In this document: in pieces, positions 1 to 11,106 of the stretch
Position numbering within the stretch: the first letter of the stretch is position 1
How the letters are laid out: every line of letters starts with the position of its first letter
Assembly: GCA_037953745.1 (NCBI GenBank)
Contig: JBAKBP010010350.1
Location: 1-64,000 of the forward strand
Direction: 5' to 3'
Length of the DNA stretch: 64,000 nt
Source: Lithodes maja
Lineage: Eukaryota; Arthropoda; Malacostraca; Decapoda; Lithodidae
Made by a program: the position numbers and the translations under genes
Notes under the pieces: model-generated
The model's input: the letters and a program-made list of their open reading frames with translations, nothing else
Databases searched by the model: none
Told to the model about the DNA's origin: nothing

Positions 1-11
1 ACGAGTCTGCA

Positions 12-2168
12 GTGGAGTTGCTGAAGAGAACTTACGGGAGAGTGGAAGTCATCAAGACCGCGTTAATTACTAAGTTCTTCACGCTAGATCCTCCATCCTA
101 TGATGTGATGGCCCTAAAGGAGTACTATGCCTCCTTTGAGAGCCTCCTCCGATCTATGGAGACAATGGCCGTCACCAAGGAGGAGATATTTAGTGTGAAT
201 ATCTTGAATAAGATACCCTCTCCCCTAAGGGAAATCTTAAGACGACAACTAAGCGACTCTCCACTAAACTTGGAAGCGTTGGTGCAGGTGTACCAGACTG
301 AAGTCTTCAATATGGAGAGTACTGGACACTACCGACAAGTGGAGATGTCGCCATCTACTGCAGCTTTCCCGGTACAGACTTCTCCTAAACAGAAAAGGCC
401 AATATCATTAGGTTGTAAGTTGTGCAGTGTCCACGGTCATCTGTGGTATCAGTGTCCTAAGTATCCTAAGGCTACACAGAAGATTAGCAAGGCTAAATCG
501 CTTAAGTTATGTACCAGCTGTCTGGCAAGAGACCACTTCAACAGTACCTGCACCAATTCCTACATCAAACCTTGTAAGTATTGCAAGGGGAAACATTGGT
601 TTTCCCTTTGCACCCAGTCTGATCGGCACGACGGCAAAGAAAAGGGGAGAACCCCCAAAGAGTCACATGAGAAAGGTAAGAGCGAGGGTGATAAAGTATC
701 TGCCATGTCCATTGCTTCTCGAGAATGTCAATTGCTTCCTACTATGATGCTGCCAGTAGTGGGGAGTAATAATAATACTATAATGACGCGCACCTTACTT
801 GACCAGTGCTCACAGAGGTCATTCGTTCTGCGGTCATCATTACCCCAGCTCAAGTGTACCAGCAAGGGTCAAGAGAATTTGCGTCTCCATGGTTTCACTG
901 GTGAAATAGATACCAGTGACTATGATATAGTGGAGATTTCCTATGTTTATAGAAAAAAGGTATGTCCCATCAAGGCTGTTGTGGTCGACACACTACCCAG
1001 TTTCTATATAGCATCAGAGATTCAACCACATTTGAAATATCTCAGAAGCAAGGGATATAAACTGGCTGATGATCAACTCTCTGCTAACAATGGTATTATG
1101 CTACTGGTCGGAGCTGATTATTACTACGACCTGGTTCACCCTGGATATCGGCGGGTAGATAAGCTTATAATGCTCCCCACGATCCAAGGGTATGCCATTA
1201 CTGGATCCTATGCCACTTCCTCTCAAGACACACAAGTGGAGGTGGTTACGGTCCTCAAGGTAGCAGTAAGCCCCATAGATAAATATATTAGGCCAAATGT
1301 GCCTGATAATACATGTACTGATATAGATAAGCTATGGGACTTGGACAATATTGGAATTGACCCACATGAACTTGATCGTGAGTCCAAGCTAGCGTTAAGC
1401 TCGTATGAAGAGACTGTAACGTATGACTCTGGCAGAGGTCAGTATGTGGTAAGGCTCCCTTGGAATGATAACAAGAGTAAATTACCTACTAATTTCCATC
1501 TAGCACTTGGTAGGTTACGTGGCCTTCAGAAGCAGTTTGTCAAGGATCCAAGTTATTGCGAGACTTATGCGGCAGTTTTAGCCGAGCAGGTACAACGTGG
1601 ATTTGTGGAGAGAGTAGATCTCAATGAGTATGGGGATAACATCCATTACCTTGCTCACCATGGGATTAAAAAGGACAGTTCCACTACTCCTGTTCGTATT
1701 GTGTATGACTGCTCTGCTAAATCCAGTGATCGCTCCTATAGCCTGAATGATTGTCTGTACACGGGTCCATCCCTGGTCTCTGATCTAGCGCAAATTATGT
1801 TGCGCTTCAGATGTCATAAGTTTGCATGGGTCGCCGATATTGAGAAGGCCTTCCTGATGCTTCAACTCCATCGTGAAGACAGGGACTCGACAAGATTTTT
1901 ATGGCCGCGGGACCCAATGGATCTAGATTCAGAGTATCTGGTCTACAGGTTCAGAGTCGTCGTATTCGGGGCGACCTGTTCCCAGTTCCTTCTCAACGCT
2001 ACTATCTTGCGTCATCTGGAGGAGGCTGGACTAGATCCCGACTTCAAGAATGAGATCAAGCAGGGGATCTATGTGGACAATCTTCAAGGCACTGGAGACA
2101 ATGAAGTTTATTGCTCAAGAAATGCTGGGAGATCCGCGATATATTTGCAAAGGCTCATCTATACTTGA
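12..2168 (+). pseudogene. BEL/Pao Gag-protease-RT segment (5' partial)
   Basis: This is a 718-codon open stretch. Residues 1-110 resemble the DUF1759 Gag-like region of BEL/Pao proteins. Residues 135-200 hold Cys/His-rich zinc knuckles. The protease active-site motif at 264-267 reads DQCS, where many aspartic proteases have D-S/T-G. The RT begins near residue 500, with a catalytic Asp at about 609 (VADIEKAF). The second RT motif at 687-690 is YVDN rather than YxDD; from memory YVDN recurs in BEL/Pao RTs, so it need not be a defect. The frame is lost after about codon 698. The correct frame continues in another phase from about 2111, giving a one- or two-base indel near 2105-2125. The ATG at 12 is only the first in frame; the real start is probably upstream of the window. 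Confidence 0.85.
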
Positions 2169-2552
2169 GAGAATGGGCCACTAATAGTGATCTTTTGAAA
2201 GGTCAATTTGCTTCTGACGGTGTAGCTACTGAGAATAGTGAGGTGAAGTTTTTAGGCCACAAATGGGACACTACCACAGATTGTATATCCTTCTGTCACA
2301 CCCCATGCGGCAGTGAGCTTATGACCAAGCGAAACTGCTTAAGCTTGTCAGCGAGGTTGTTTGATCCCCTAGGTTTTTTGCTGCCTGTAACAATCCGTGC
2401 TCGTATGTTTTTTACAGCACCTGTGGCGGCTAAAACTAGATTGGGACACGCCCCTCCCGACTGAGTTACAAGATACTTGACGGTTGATTCGGTCGGACCT
2501 TTCCACATGTTGCAAGGTCCAACTTAATCGTCAGGTTATTAGTGGTTAACCG
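2111..2552 (+). pseudogene. BEL/Pao RT thumb/connection remnant
   Basis: From 2111 to about 2410 a second phase carries the RT connection region of the same polyprotein, including the typical BEL/Pao stretch SARLFDPLGFLLPVT. The phase shifts again near 2411-2420: the downstream residues expected for this region are readable one base over. An in-phase stop lies near 2478 and another near 2535, before the RNase H frame opens at 2553. This is therefore a link in one broken polyprotein and not an independent gene. Confidence 0.75.
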
Positions 2553-4814
2553 GTGGATCTACATGCCTTTTCTGATGCTAGTAATAGTGCGTACGGTACT
2601 GCCATATACATATGCAATGGTAGTAAAGCGACGCTGGCTATAGCGAAGGCCAAAGTAGCCCCTATAAAGAAGATTACAGTTCCTAAATTAGAACTTACTG
2701 CATTGCTTCTGTCTGCTCGTCTAATAAAGTTTACACTGGATGCTTATACAGACATACTACAGATTAATAACGTCTATGTCTGGAGCGACAGTCAAATAAT
2801 GCTTTCATGGGTACACAGCCAGAAAGTGTTACCTGTTTATGTTTCTAATCGCACTGATGAGATTCATAACTTAGTTCCTACAGCTACATTTCGCTATGTG
2901 AGCACCAGGGATAACCCCAGTGACATAATTTCCCGGGGGATCTCGGCGCAGCAGTTTATGTCATCCTCTATTTGGTGGCATGGACCTCCATGGCTTACAT
3001 CTCCAACTGAATGGCCTCAGGATTTCAGGGAATGCATGTCTGATCCTTCAAGTCGGCCCCAAGATGATGTGTTAAGTAGTTCGAATGTGAGTACTACACA
3101 TCAGGATAACAAGTTGGTAGAGTGGGAACGTTACGGCAGCTATGAGCAAGTAATACGGGTATTTGCATGGATATACCGTTTCATTAACAACATGAGAAGT
3201 CGGGCTCACGGGTCTTTCCTTAGTGAAGATTCGAAGCATATCAGACTCCATGAAATGAGATCGGCAGAAGCAAAACTAATATGTTTAGTACAAAGGGAAT
3301 CTTATCCTACTGAACATAAAATCCTGAGCAAGGAGTCAAAGGCCAAACCCTCAAACTTAATGAGGCAGCTAGGATTATATATGGAAGGAGGCATAATTAA
3401 GTGTAGAGGCAGGATACAAAAGGCGGACATTATTTATTCTGCGAAATATCCTGTCCTCCTTAGCTCCTCTCATTTGATTACCAAACTGTTGATTCGCCAA
3501 TGCCATAGGACCTGCCTACATTTTGGCGTAAATTATGTTCTGGCGTATATGCGACAATGTTGGTGGATCCCTAAGATGCGACAAGCAATTAAAGGGATCC
3601 ACAATAGCTGTACTATCTGTAAAAGATTACAGGGTAAGCCTTACTCCCCAGTTGATCTACCTCCCTTGCCTGAGTTCAGGGTACAAAGCACTGAACCATT
3701 TCAGGTAACCGGGGTAGACTACACCGGAGCGATTCATGTTAGAGAATCGCCCGGTAATATCATAAAGGTATATGCCGTCCTATTCACATGTGCGGTAACC
3801 AGAGCGATTCATATTGAATTGATTGACGACCTATCCAGTGAGGGGTTTTTGCATACTCTAAGACGCTTTGCAGGCCGCAATGGTTTCCCTCAAATTATTA
3901 TGAGCGATAATGCGACTTGTTTTGTCGGGGCCTCTAAATATCTCCAGAGTTTAATGGATGACCCGCAGGTTGTGGCTACCCTCACTGGAAAGGGTTGTCA
4001 GTGGAGATTTATACCAGCACGTGCACCATGGTTCGGGGCAATTTGGGAGAGAACTATCGGTATCGTCAAATCTGCCATGAAGAAGGTATTAGGAAGGGCA
4101 CTGGTGACCAGACGGGAGTTGCAAACCATCTTAATAGAAATTGAGATGTCAGTCAACGACAGGCCCTTGACCTATACCTCGGCAGATGTTGATGACCTCT
4201 TACCCATTTCGCCTTCTATGCTAACACGTGGACGAACCCTTAATACCTTTCCTAGATCGTCCGTAAATGACGAAGATCTGCAAGACCCTACGTTCGGCAA
4301 TGCTGACGCCACACGTCGTCGCTTCCAGTATGTAAACAAGGTGTCCGACGATCTATGGAAACGGTGGACCCAAGAATATTTGCTGTCTTTTCGCGAGCGT
4401 CACTCTCATAAGATCAAAGGGACGAATCAACGATGGCCTCGTATCGGGGATATCGTCCTGATTCATGATGAGCGTCCTAGGTTATTTTGGAAGCTTGGGA
4501 GGATTATCGATTTGTTCCAGGGCATTGATGGTCTTATAAGGGTTGCTAGAATACGAACTTCGACTGGGGTTACTACTCGCCCAGTCGTAAGGTTATATCC
4601 CTTGGAGCAGGATGTAGAACTGCCGGATGATCCTGGCGTCTCTACTGATACCCCTCCGCGGGAGAGTGCTGGTGACAGTGCTCCTCAAGGTGGGGCAGCT
4701 GATGATGAGAAGGATGATCCTCCTCAGGCTTCAGGTGGCGCTCGTCCCAAAAGGAGGACGGCTATGAGTTCCGTGGATCTTTGGAGATCTAAGATCAAAC
4801 AAGGTGATCTTTGA
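2553..4814 (+). pseudogene. BEL/Pao RNase H and integrase segment
   Basis: This 753-codon frame starts inside RNase H (Asp at about residue 8 in AFSDAS, Glu near 47, Asp 79 in WSDSQ). The integrase follows. Its HHCC zinc-binding residues are at about His318/His323 and Cys353/Cys356. The catalytic triad is Asp389 (TGVDYTG), Asp452 (MSDNAT) and Glu499 (AIWERT). A DUF5641-like C-terminal domain covers about 600-690, followed by an acidic/Pro-rich tail. This part alone looks intact, but upstream frameshifts uncouple it from Gag and RT, so the copy should not be autonomous. A T-rich run and a purine-rich stretch (about 4869-4881) lie between the stop and the LTR. Confidence 0.88.
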
Positions 4815-4881
4815 CTTCGATGTCCTTTTTTTTTTTTTTCTGTATATAGCTCCTGTATATCACTTTTGGTGGCGGACAAGA

Positions 4882-5446
4882 TGTCGGGAATAGGGTAATG
4901 ATCCCGACAGGTTTTGTTCCAATAGGACATATGAATTTGGTGGTATCGTATCGCTTGTACGATTTCGGCTGGTTCTTTGTGTATTGTAGTTTATTCTTAA
5001 GTTAGGTTAAATATTAACTGTAATGTATAAATATCTACATCAGCTCTAGATGTATTATGAAACCAAGTTATGGGTTATAATTATTATGAGCCGGCAGCCA
5101 TATGTAATTTCGCGAAGCGATCTGACGCCGGCCCTTTAGTCTCTCAATCAACACCATACAGCCAACATCTCCTCCCCCGGCTCTGACTCAACCCACAGTC
5201 ACCATGTGCTACAACTACTAACAATAATAACAACAGTCCTACATCACCAGTCCTCTAAGCTAAGTTCATTGTATCGATATTGTATTATGTGAACATTCCT
5301 ACATGTCATGCAATTGAATTAGCCGTGTGTGGGGGACTGGATTACACCCATCGAATACCTCGTTGGTAATTATATTATAACTATTTGTTGGGATATTTCA
5401 TGTACCAGTGATATGTAATTTAACCTCTTTATCTAAATTCCCGATA
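4882..5446 (+). repeat. 3' LTR of the BEL/Pao element
   Basis: The LTR begins TGTCGGGAA at 4882 and ends TTCCCGATA at 5446. The ends form a 9-bp terminal inverted repeat with one mismatch, as expected for an LTR (565 bp). A purine-rich tract (GTGGCGGACAAGA) lies immediately upstream and would serve as the polypurine tract. The matching 5' LTR is outside the window, so the borders rest on the inverted ends alone. Confidence 0.7.
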
Positions 5447-5482
5447 AGGATTATGGTTGTGGCAATTTAATGTTAAGTAAGA

Positions 5483-6491
5483 TTAATATTTAAACATTAG
5501 TGAACATTTGAGTGATATTTTGAAACTTGACAGAGTGGGTTTATTTTGTAAGTCAGGAGACAACTGATTCCAACCTTTCGCACTATGGTATTTTATTGAT
5601 GTCTGGGGTTGTCTAGAGGTAATTAGGGGACTATTTAAAACAATTATGTTTCTTAATGCATACCTTTCATTTTCACGATGTCTAAATAATTCCACATTGT
5701 TATGGCCATTTATTGCTTTGTATACAAAGATAGCACTGCAAAAGATGTTAATATCTTCAAATTTTAAGAGATTAAATTGTCGAAATAGTTCATTGGTATG
5801 AGCATATTTGGATCTAAATGTAATTGTTTGTATAACTTTTCTTTGTGCAACTTCAACAGATTGTAATTTACTTTTACCTGTCGCTCCCCATACTGTATGA
5901 CAGTATAAGAGAAATGGATAAATTACTGAATAATATAACAATTTTAGGGCATTTAAGTCGAGACATTGGCGTGTTAAGTACAGTATACCACATTGTGTAT
6001 TTAGTTTATTTGTCATGTCCTTTATGTGTAAGTTCCAAGACAGTTTTTTGTCCACCGTGATCCCCAGAAACTCAGAAACTTAACGCTCTCCACTTCTCTC
6101 ACTGATTTATTACCAAATTTAATTGGTTGCATATCATTTGGAATGTTTTTGTTTCTGCGAAAGATTATAAAGTAGTTTTATCAACATTTAGTGTAAGTAT
6201 ATTGGTGGTTATCCAATTCTGTACATTCTTAAGTTCATTGTTTATAGAAACAATAAGAGAGCACAAGTCCCGGTGACTGGCGTACAGAGTACTGTCATCA
6301 GCAAATAATATATATTTAAATAACATACTTGAGTAAACAATATCATTAATAAATAAAATGAATAATAATAGACCCAGTATAGAACCTTGTGGTACTCCAT
6401 AGGATATTATTTGCATATTAGATGAAATGTCCTTATATTGTACATACTGTTTTCGATTAGTTAGATAAGAGTAAAACCATTTGTTAACCTG
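5483..6491 (-). pseudogene. CR1-like LINE RT, palm to C-terminus
   Basis: Two open pieces (5483-6055 and 6165-6416) and the sequence joining them code the C-terminal half of the RT. The upper piece has the GVPQGSILG motif and the catalytic FADDST motif. The lower piece has the thumb and tail typical of CR1-like LINEs (a YPFLLYCHTVWG-type motif and ELFRQFNLLKFEDI). The two pieces are in different phases, so at least one indel lies between about 6060 and 6165. Only about 36 bp separate the stop from the BEL LTR. Upstream coding continues beyond the MITE at 6496-7121. Confidence 0.85.
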
Positions 6492-6495
6492 TTAA

Positions 6496-7121
6496 GCGCT
6501 AAATAGCCCTAGGAGCTAGGGTAGTTATTTGTGTATTTCTAGCCTTGGATTCTGACAGAATTCGTTATATTTACAATATAGACCATTATTTGTTTTCGGT
6601 ATGCTTTTATTTTACATATATGATGTATATATGAACCTTCAAGAGTGCTAAAATAAGTGGGAAAAGCATTTGGGTGGTGAAAAACGAAGATATTGGCCAC
6701 CCGGTCGTAATGTCAGGCGAGAGAGAGCTACAGTCAACCCTCCTCTCTCGCTGTCTGTGAGGTAACTGAGACAAGCGGGGCGGTGTGGGCTGGTGTCAGG
6801 GTGTTACATATCGATCTTTTCTGCAACCCACTTGTGCTACATTATCGCGGGAGAGAAAAATAACCGATAAATGATGATAATAAGAGGGAAAATAGGTGAT
6901 AATTGAGGAGGGGAGGGAGGGGGGAATAAGGTGGGGAAGGAGGGGAGGGGGGTGGGTGAGATTTACATGGATGAGTACTGGAGGGGAATTATCTCACCTA
7001 GAGACAAATTTTTTGATAGGCCCTTTTTTTTTTTGGAAAGCTTTTTTTATGGTCCTGCTTCCGTGAGGCCTATCGCGTTCCCTATAGGAAGCCTTCCGTG
7101 AGGCCTATCGCGCTTGCCGGG
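6496..7121. mobile_element. TTAA-flanked MITE (piggyBac-like), copy M1
   Basis: This 626-bp non-coding insertion in the LINE RT is flanked on both sides by TTAA (6492-6495 and 7122-7125), the target duplication of piggyBac-type transposons. It contains a G-rich stretch (about 6905-6955) and T-rich runs, and no meaningful ORF. The right end, read inward on the minus strand, starts CCCGGC. Its interior shares clear blocks with the insertion at 19713-20343 in opposite orientation, for example a block at about 6885-6914 centred on GGAAAATAGGTGATAA. The terminal inverted repeats are weak, so the superfamily is inferred mainly from the TTAA and from the second copy. Confidence 0.6.
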
Positions 7122-7125
7122 TTAA

Positions 7126-7357
7126 TGGTACCTTTAATGCCATAATGTTTGAGTTTCTTTAGGAGGATTTGATGGTCAACAGTATCGAATGCTTTGGATA
7201 GATCTAAAAATATACCAACTGTATAATGCTTGCCATCAAAAGATTTGAGGATATCGTTAGTAAATTATGCTAAAGCTGACTCTGTTGAACATCCTTTTCT
7301 AAACCCATACTGAACCTCATTAATAATATTGTTGGTTGAACAGAACTCTGTAATCCT
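7126..7357 (-). pseudogene. CR1-like LINE RT, fingers/palm segment
   Basis: The minus strand codes a typical RT segment running from ITEFCSTNNIINEVQYGFRKG through STESALA to the first catalytic Asp region (GIFLDLSKAFDTVDH), with at least one in-frame stop near 7266. It lies between the MITE and the Academ-like transposon and joins the flanking RT segments once both are removed. Confidence 0.8.
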
Positions 7358-7360
7358 TGT

Positions 7361-7673
7361 TAGTGGGGCAGATAACTGGAATAATCGTTCATTTCTGGAA
7401 ACAAGCACCAAAATTGGCACACATACTCCTTGGGGATTGCTCTTTTGATAAAACCCCTTAGCCACCTAAAAATTCAAGATGGCGGCCATTTTTCAAGATG
7501 GCCACCATTGAATATACAGAAACATTGCATTTCGCAATAAAATCGCAAAGACTTGTCCTATTTGAATGATCTTGGTGTCAAATCATACATTTTTCACTAT
7601 GTAGAATCCGAATTTGGAACCATGGACTTACTTACTAGCTTCCTTGTACCATAATATCAGTCCCGGAATCATA
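7361..7673. repeat. Left terminal inverted repeat of the Academ-like transposon
   Basis: This end is almost the exact reverse complement of 10782-11103, with scattered mismatches and about 9 nt missing near its outer end (between GCAGATAACT and ATCGTTCAT). It carries two AAGATGGC-type motifs (7475-7489 and 7494-7508). Confidence 0.9.
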
Positions 7674-7809
7674 ATTAGGGTAAAAAGAACCCATATCATA
7701 GGCACCATCAGTCCGATATATTATTGGATGTAGCCTACATGTAGGCAGTAGGCCTATACTTGTTTGTCACTTATTGTCTTGGTGCCTGGATGAGTATACT
7801 ACAATGCTT

Positions 7810-10420
7810 CTAAACCTCGCATCTGCAGCTGCACAGTGCCGTGCAGGTCAGACCAAAGCAGTAGCATTTGAATCGACCGCAGCATTCCGACTTGCATCCA
7901 CACTTGGTCAGCTGCTGGCAACTCTCTGCAATGGGTGGGAGCTCTGTCCAAACGATCTGCCACAGATCTCCTTTCTTGGTCCAGCCCCAGTTGGCAGGAG
8001 TCTGCGTTTCTGGTTGACGTACTGTTGACTGACTCCAGATGCAGCCCGCCTGGTAGGCAGCACGCTTCACATGGTGCTTCAGTGCTGCTCGGGTTGGAGG
8101 AATGGCTTCGTACGGCCTCTGCTTCCGAGCAAACATGTCCAACCTCGCATCATCGACACCTTCAGCTGTGCTGGATCTGTCGTACATCATGACCACGAAC
8201 TTCTCCAAGGTCTCCAGGTCTTCATCATCAACTACCGGTGAGTACTGGCTGAGTTTGCTGAAGACACCGGAAGCTTCATCACAAACATCCCAGGTTTGCC
8301 AAGCAGACTTCTTCCCTTTGCCACGGAATGCTGAAACGACATCGCAGCCAGTGAAGGCATGGAAGAAGAGCATCCCTTTGCTCTTTTCTGCAAGAGTGCA
8401 ACACAAGTCATGTACAGGAACCCACCTCAGGTTCTGTCCTTGGCCAAAGGCAACCCACAACTGCTTCAGACCTAGCTCCTGAAGTGCCTGCAGAACACTG
8501 ATTGCGATGACGACAACATCTGTGTCGCTGGCTTTGACCATGATGACTTTGCTGCCTGCTTCTGTTGCATGCCTGGCATGCACAAAGATCCGCATGTCAG
8601 CTTCTTCATGACTGCACGGTGCCACCCCAGCCAGATTGATAGTGCGGATGCTGACAGCATCTTCTTCCTTGGTCACAATGACCACATTTGGTGTGGCCAC
8701 ACGTGCAATCTTACCAGCCAGAAAGTTGAACAGCTCGGCTTTGTTGTCATTTTCTCTCAGGAAGTTTCGCCAGTTTTGCCCTTCCCTGTCACCCTGCGTC
8801 TCACCCTACATCCTCGCTTTGATCTAGTTTCAGCTTTCAGACTAGATGGCCGGTAGACATCAAACACAATGTCTGTTCTCTTGTACTTGGTAGAGTATGC
8901 TTGTATTCTAGGAAGGACATCGAGCATTGCGTACTCTTTGAACGTCTTGGAACTCCGTGGGGGCAGACTGTTCACCAACGCTGCACCATCAATGATGATG
9001 GTGTCGGCATCTGGCTCTGCCTCAGGGGTTGTAACTTGGCTCTGAAGAATGGTAGTGAGGTGGGATTTCTGACAGGTGTGGAGCTTTCCACCATCACTGA
9101 GGGCAGCAGGATGTGACTGGTTCTCATGACGGAAGAACTCCTTCAAGTCACACTCTCGATCTGGCATGATATGAACAGCTTGGAGAACAGTTGACAGTCT
9201 TCATTCAGCACTTTTTGCTTTGAAGAGTCAACAGAGGCTAGTACCTGTCGGAAAAAGTCAACCCTGTTCTTCTTGATTGGTTCATAGAAGGTGGATTGTT
9301 CTTCCCCTTCCAGTCCCTTCATAAACTCCTGGAAACGGACCTTGCCTTTCTCAAGGTGTGTGCCAATCAGCTCGGCGGCAGTGTGGTGAGCAATATCCTT
9401 TGTATCAAGCGAAAGCAGGTCCCGACTCTCCTCCTGGAAAGGATTGCACATATCTGTCATGGCTTGTGAGAGCTTTTCTACTTTCTCAAGGAACACTCTT
9501 TGTGCTCGTTCTGTCTCCTCATGGTGGCTGGTGTGTTCAGTACCCTCTTTGGTCCCACATGCTGCCTCATACTGTGCAACCAAGTGGCTGACTTGAGGAC
9601 CAGCTATCATCCATCTTCTCAGTGCTGATGGGTCTTCAGTCACGCCGATCACACCCCCGTCTGCCTTGATGACAGCGTTGGCCTGCTCGTGAGCTTGGTC
9701 AATAGCCATTGCTGAGAACTGTCGGCTCGATTTGTGTACAACAAAGTTTCCACTCTGGAACTCCTGAGCCAGCTGAGGATGCTTCTTTTCCAGGGTCACC
9801 ATGTCTCTGTAGTGGATCGGAAGCCACCGTGCATAGTTTACATTGTTGTTGGCAAAGAAGTACGGTATCAGCTCAGCCAGTGACTGACAGTACAGGAAGA
9901 AGTTGGCTTCCCTGAATGATCGGATCAACAAGAGGATCACCAGTTCCATCGACAGCACCATATACCAGAAATGAAACTGGGGACTTTGCAGTTTGCGATG
10001 CTCACACCAAGCTTCGAATCTAGGCACCTCTTCGGGTTGTTCATCTGTCTCTTTCGAGTAGTCCGTGTGGGCTGCCTTCAGAAGCTTGTACAGACTGCAT
10101 GCTGTTATCTGGTGCATCTGTCGTGTCCTAGTGATGCTAGAAGCTGTCAGAAATGAATCTGCTGTCCCAGGAGATGCTATCCCTGCCTCCAAGAGGGCTC
10201 CTGTCCAACCACTGTCCTGGAATAGAGTTCCAATGGACTTCAGTGCCGCCATCTCAATATGCAAGCCTCCGAACATTATGACGAACTTGTCCTCACCGTA
10301 GATTTCAGGCCAGTGCCACTGGACCTGCTTGGCTACTGCATATATTGGCTGGTCAGCAGCAATGACTGGCACCTGACCGGGGTTCAGAAATGCCACTATC
10401 TCCTTGATCTTGTCCATCAC
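7810..10420 (-). pseudogene. Transposase-like protein with XPG/FEN-like nuclease and CXC tail
   Basis: Three open pieces form one protein: 10420-9143 (425 aa), 9167-8757 (136 aa) and about 8754-7810. Single-base shifts lie near 9160 and 8770. The first piece has conserved-looking blocks AADQPIYAVAKQ, YGEDKFVIMFGGLHIEM, ARWLPIHYRDM and AIDQAHEQANAVIK, whose Asp/Glu residues could be catalytic (inference). The second and third pieces read like an XPG/FEN nuclease: IIIDGAALVN, FDVYRPSSLKAETR, EEADMRIFV, SDTDVVVI and TGCDVVSAFRGKG match in order the acidic positions of that family. The C-terminus is a Cys-rich tail resembling tesmin/TSO1 CXC repeats. The N-terminal part beyond 10420 is missing or eroded, so this copy should be inactive. 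Confidence 0.7.
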
Positions 10421-10781
10421 ATGCTTGACTGTAGCAACCGAGTGGGCCTGATCTAAACTAAACTAATTATTTAGCTACACTAAACTAATTATTCAGCTGA
10501 TACTGAACCCCATGCTGAGTTTCAAAGCAGCGGTGCCACCAGTATGCCCTGGCTGTGCGTTGTTGACATCCGCTCTGTTGAGCTACTACTCTACACCTTC
10601 CACTGCAAGTCTCTCAACGTCCCCCCCCCCCCCCCCCACCACCACATCGTGTCATGTCCAGTTTGGAAGCCTTGTACAGGAAGATGCTACACATACTAAA
10701 CCTCTAACACTACTACGATATACACTACCATGCATTTTAGCCGAGTCAGACGTAACATGAACCTCTAATTTAGCAGAATAT
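10421..10781. other. Non-coding interior of the Academ-like transposon
   Basis: This stretch lies between the first usable codons of the transposon protein and the right inverted repeat. It holds a direct repeat near 10455-10500 (a CTAAACTAATTATT-type unit twice), a run of 17 C (10621-10637), and low-complexity sequence. Some coding erosion of an N-terminal region is possible, but I see no reliable frame. Confidence 0.4.
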
Positions 10782-11103
10782 TAGGATTCCGGGACTGATA
10801 TTATGGTACAAGGAAGGTAGTGAGTAAGTCCATGGTTCCAAATTCGGATTCTACATAGTGGAAAATGTATGATTTGACACCAAGATCATTCAAATAGGAC
10901 AAGTCTTTGCGATTTTATTGCGAAATGCAATATTTCTGTATATTCAATGGCGGCCATCTTGAAAAATGGCCGCCATCTTGAATTTTTAGGTGGCTAACGG
11001 GTTTTATCAAAAGAGCAATCCCCAAGGATTATGTGTGCCAAATTTGGTGCTTGTTTCCGGAAATGAACGATTCTCCTGAAATTTGCAGTTATCTGCTCCA
11101 CTA
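10782..11103. repeat. Right terminal inverted repeat of the Academ-like transposon
   Basis: This is the reverse complement of 7361-7673. It ends AGTTATCTGCTCCACTA at 11103, directly followed by TGT (11104-11106), the duplicated target. Two ATGGCSGCCATCTTG-type motifs lie at 10947-10961 and 10966-10980. Confidence 0.9.
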
Positions 11104-11106
11104 TGT

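Larger units (their letters stand above)
1..5446 (+). mobile_element. BEL/Pao LTR retrotransposon, 5' end outside window, decayed
   Basis: The order is Gag-like N-terminus, zinc knuckles, A17-type protease, RT, RNase H, integrase with a C-terminal DUF5641-like region, then a 3' LTR. This is the BEL/Pao layout. The coding region is broken near 2110-2165, again near 2411-2480, and in the RT-RNase H connection up to 2553. The 5' LTR and the first part of gag lie left of the window. The 3' LTR (4882-5446) abuts the 3' end of a CR1-like LINE on the other strand, so the element either inserted into that LINE or lies next to its truncated end. The family call rests on domain order and motifs and is secure; the lineage within BEL/Pao is not resolved. 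Confidence 0.9.
7361..11103 (-). mobile_element. Academ-like DNA transposon with XPG/FEN-like nuclease
   Basis: This 3,743-bp element has long terminal inverted repeats of about 310-320 bp (7361-7673 and 10782-11103), whose ends read TAGTGGGGCAGATAACT and TAGTGGAGCAGATAACT. It is flanked by a 3-bp duplication TGT (7358-7360 and 11104-11106). Deleting the element and one TGT restores the LINE RT frame across the junction (residues KIMLTRITEFC). It codes, on the minus strand, one broken protein with an XPG/FEN-like nuclease region. From memory, a 3-4 bp TSD plus an XPG-like nuclease fits the Academ superfamily (AcademX type). That name is moderately certain; the transposon structure is firm. 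Confidence 0.8.

Noticed and set aside
8102..8482. Plus-strand frames of 60-130 codons within the Academ-like transposon
   Set aside because: Antisense to the nuclease region, without motifs or a plausible start context.
10621..10637. Poly(C) run as a regulatory or recombination signal
   Set aside because: A simple mononucleotide run in a non-coding part of a decayed transposon; no further support.
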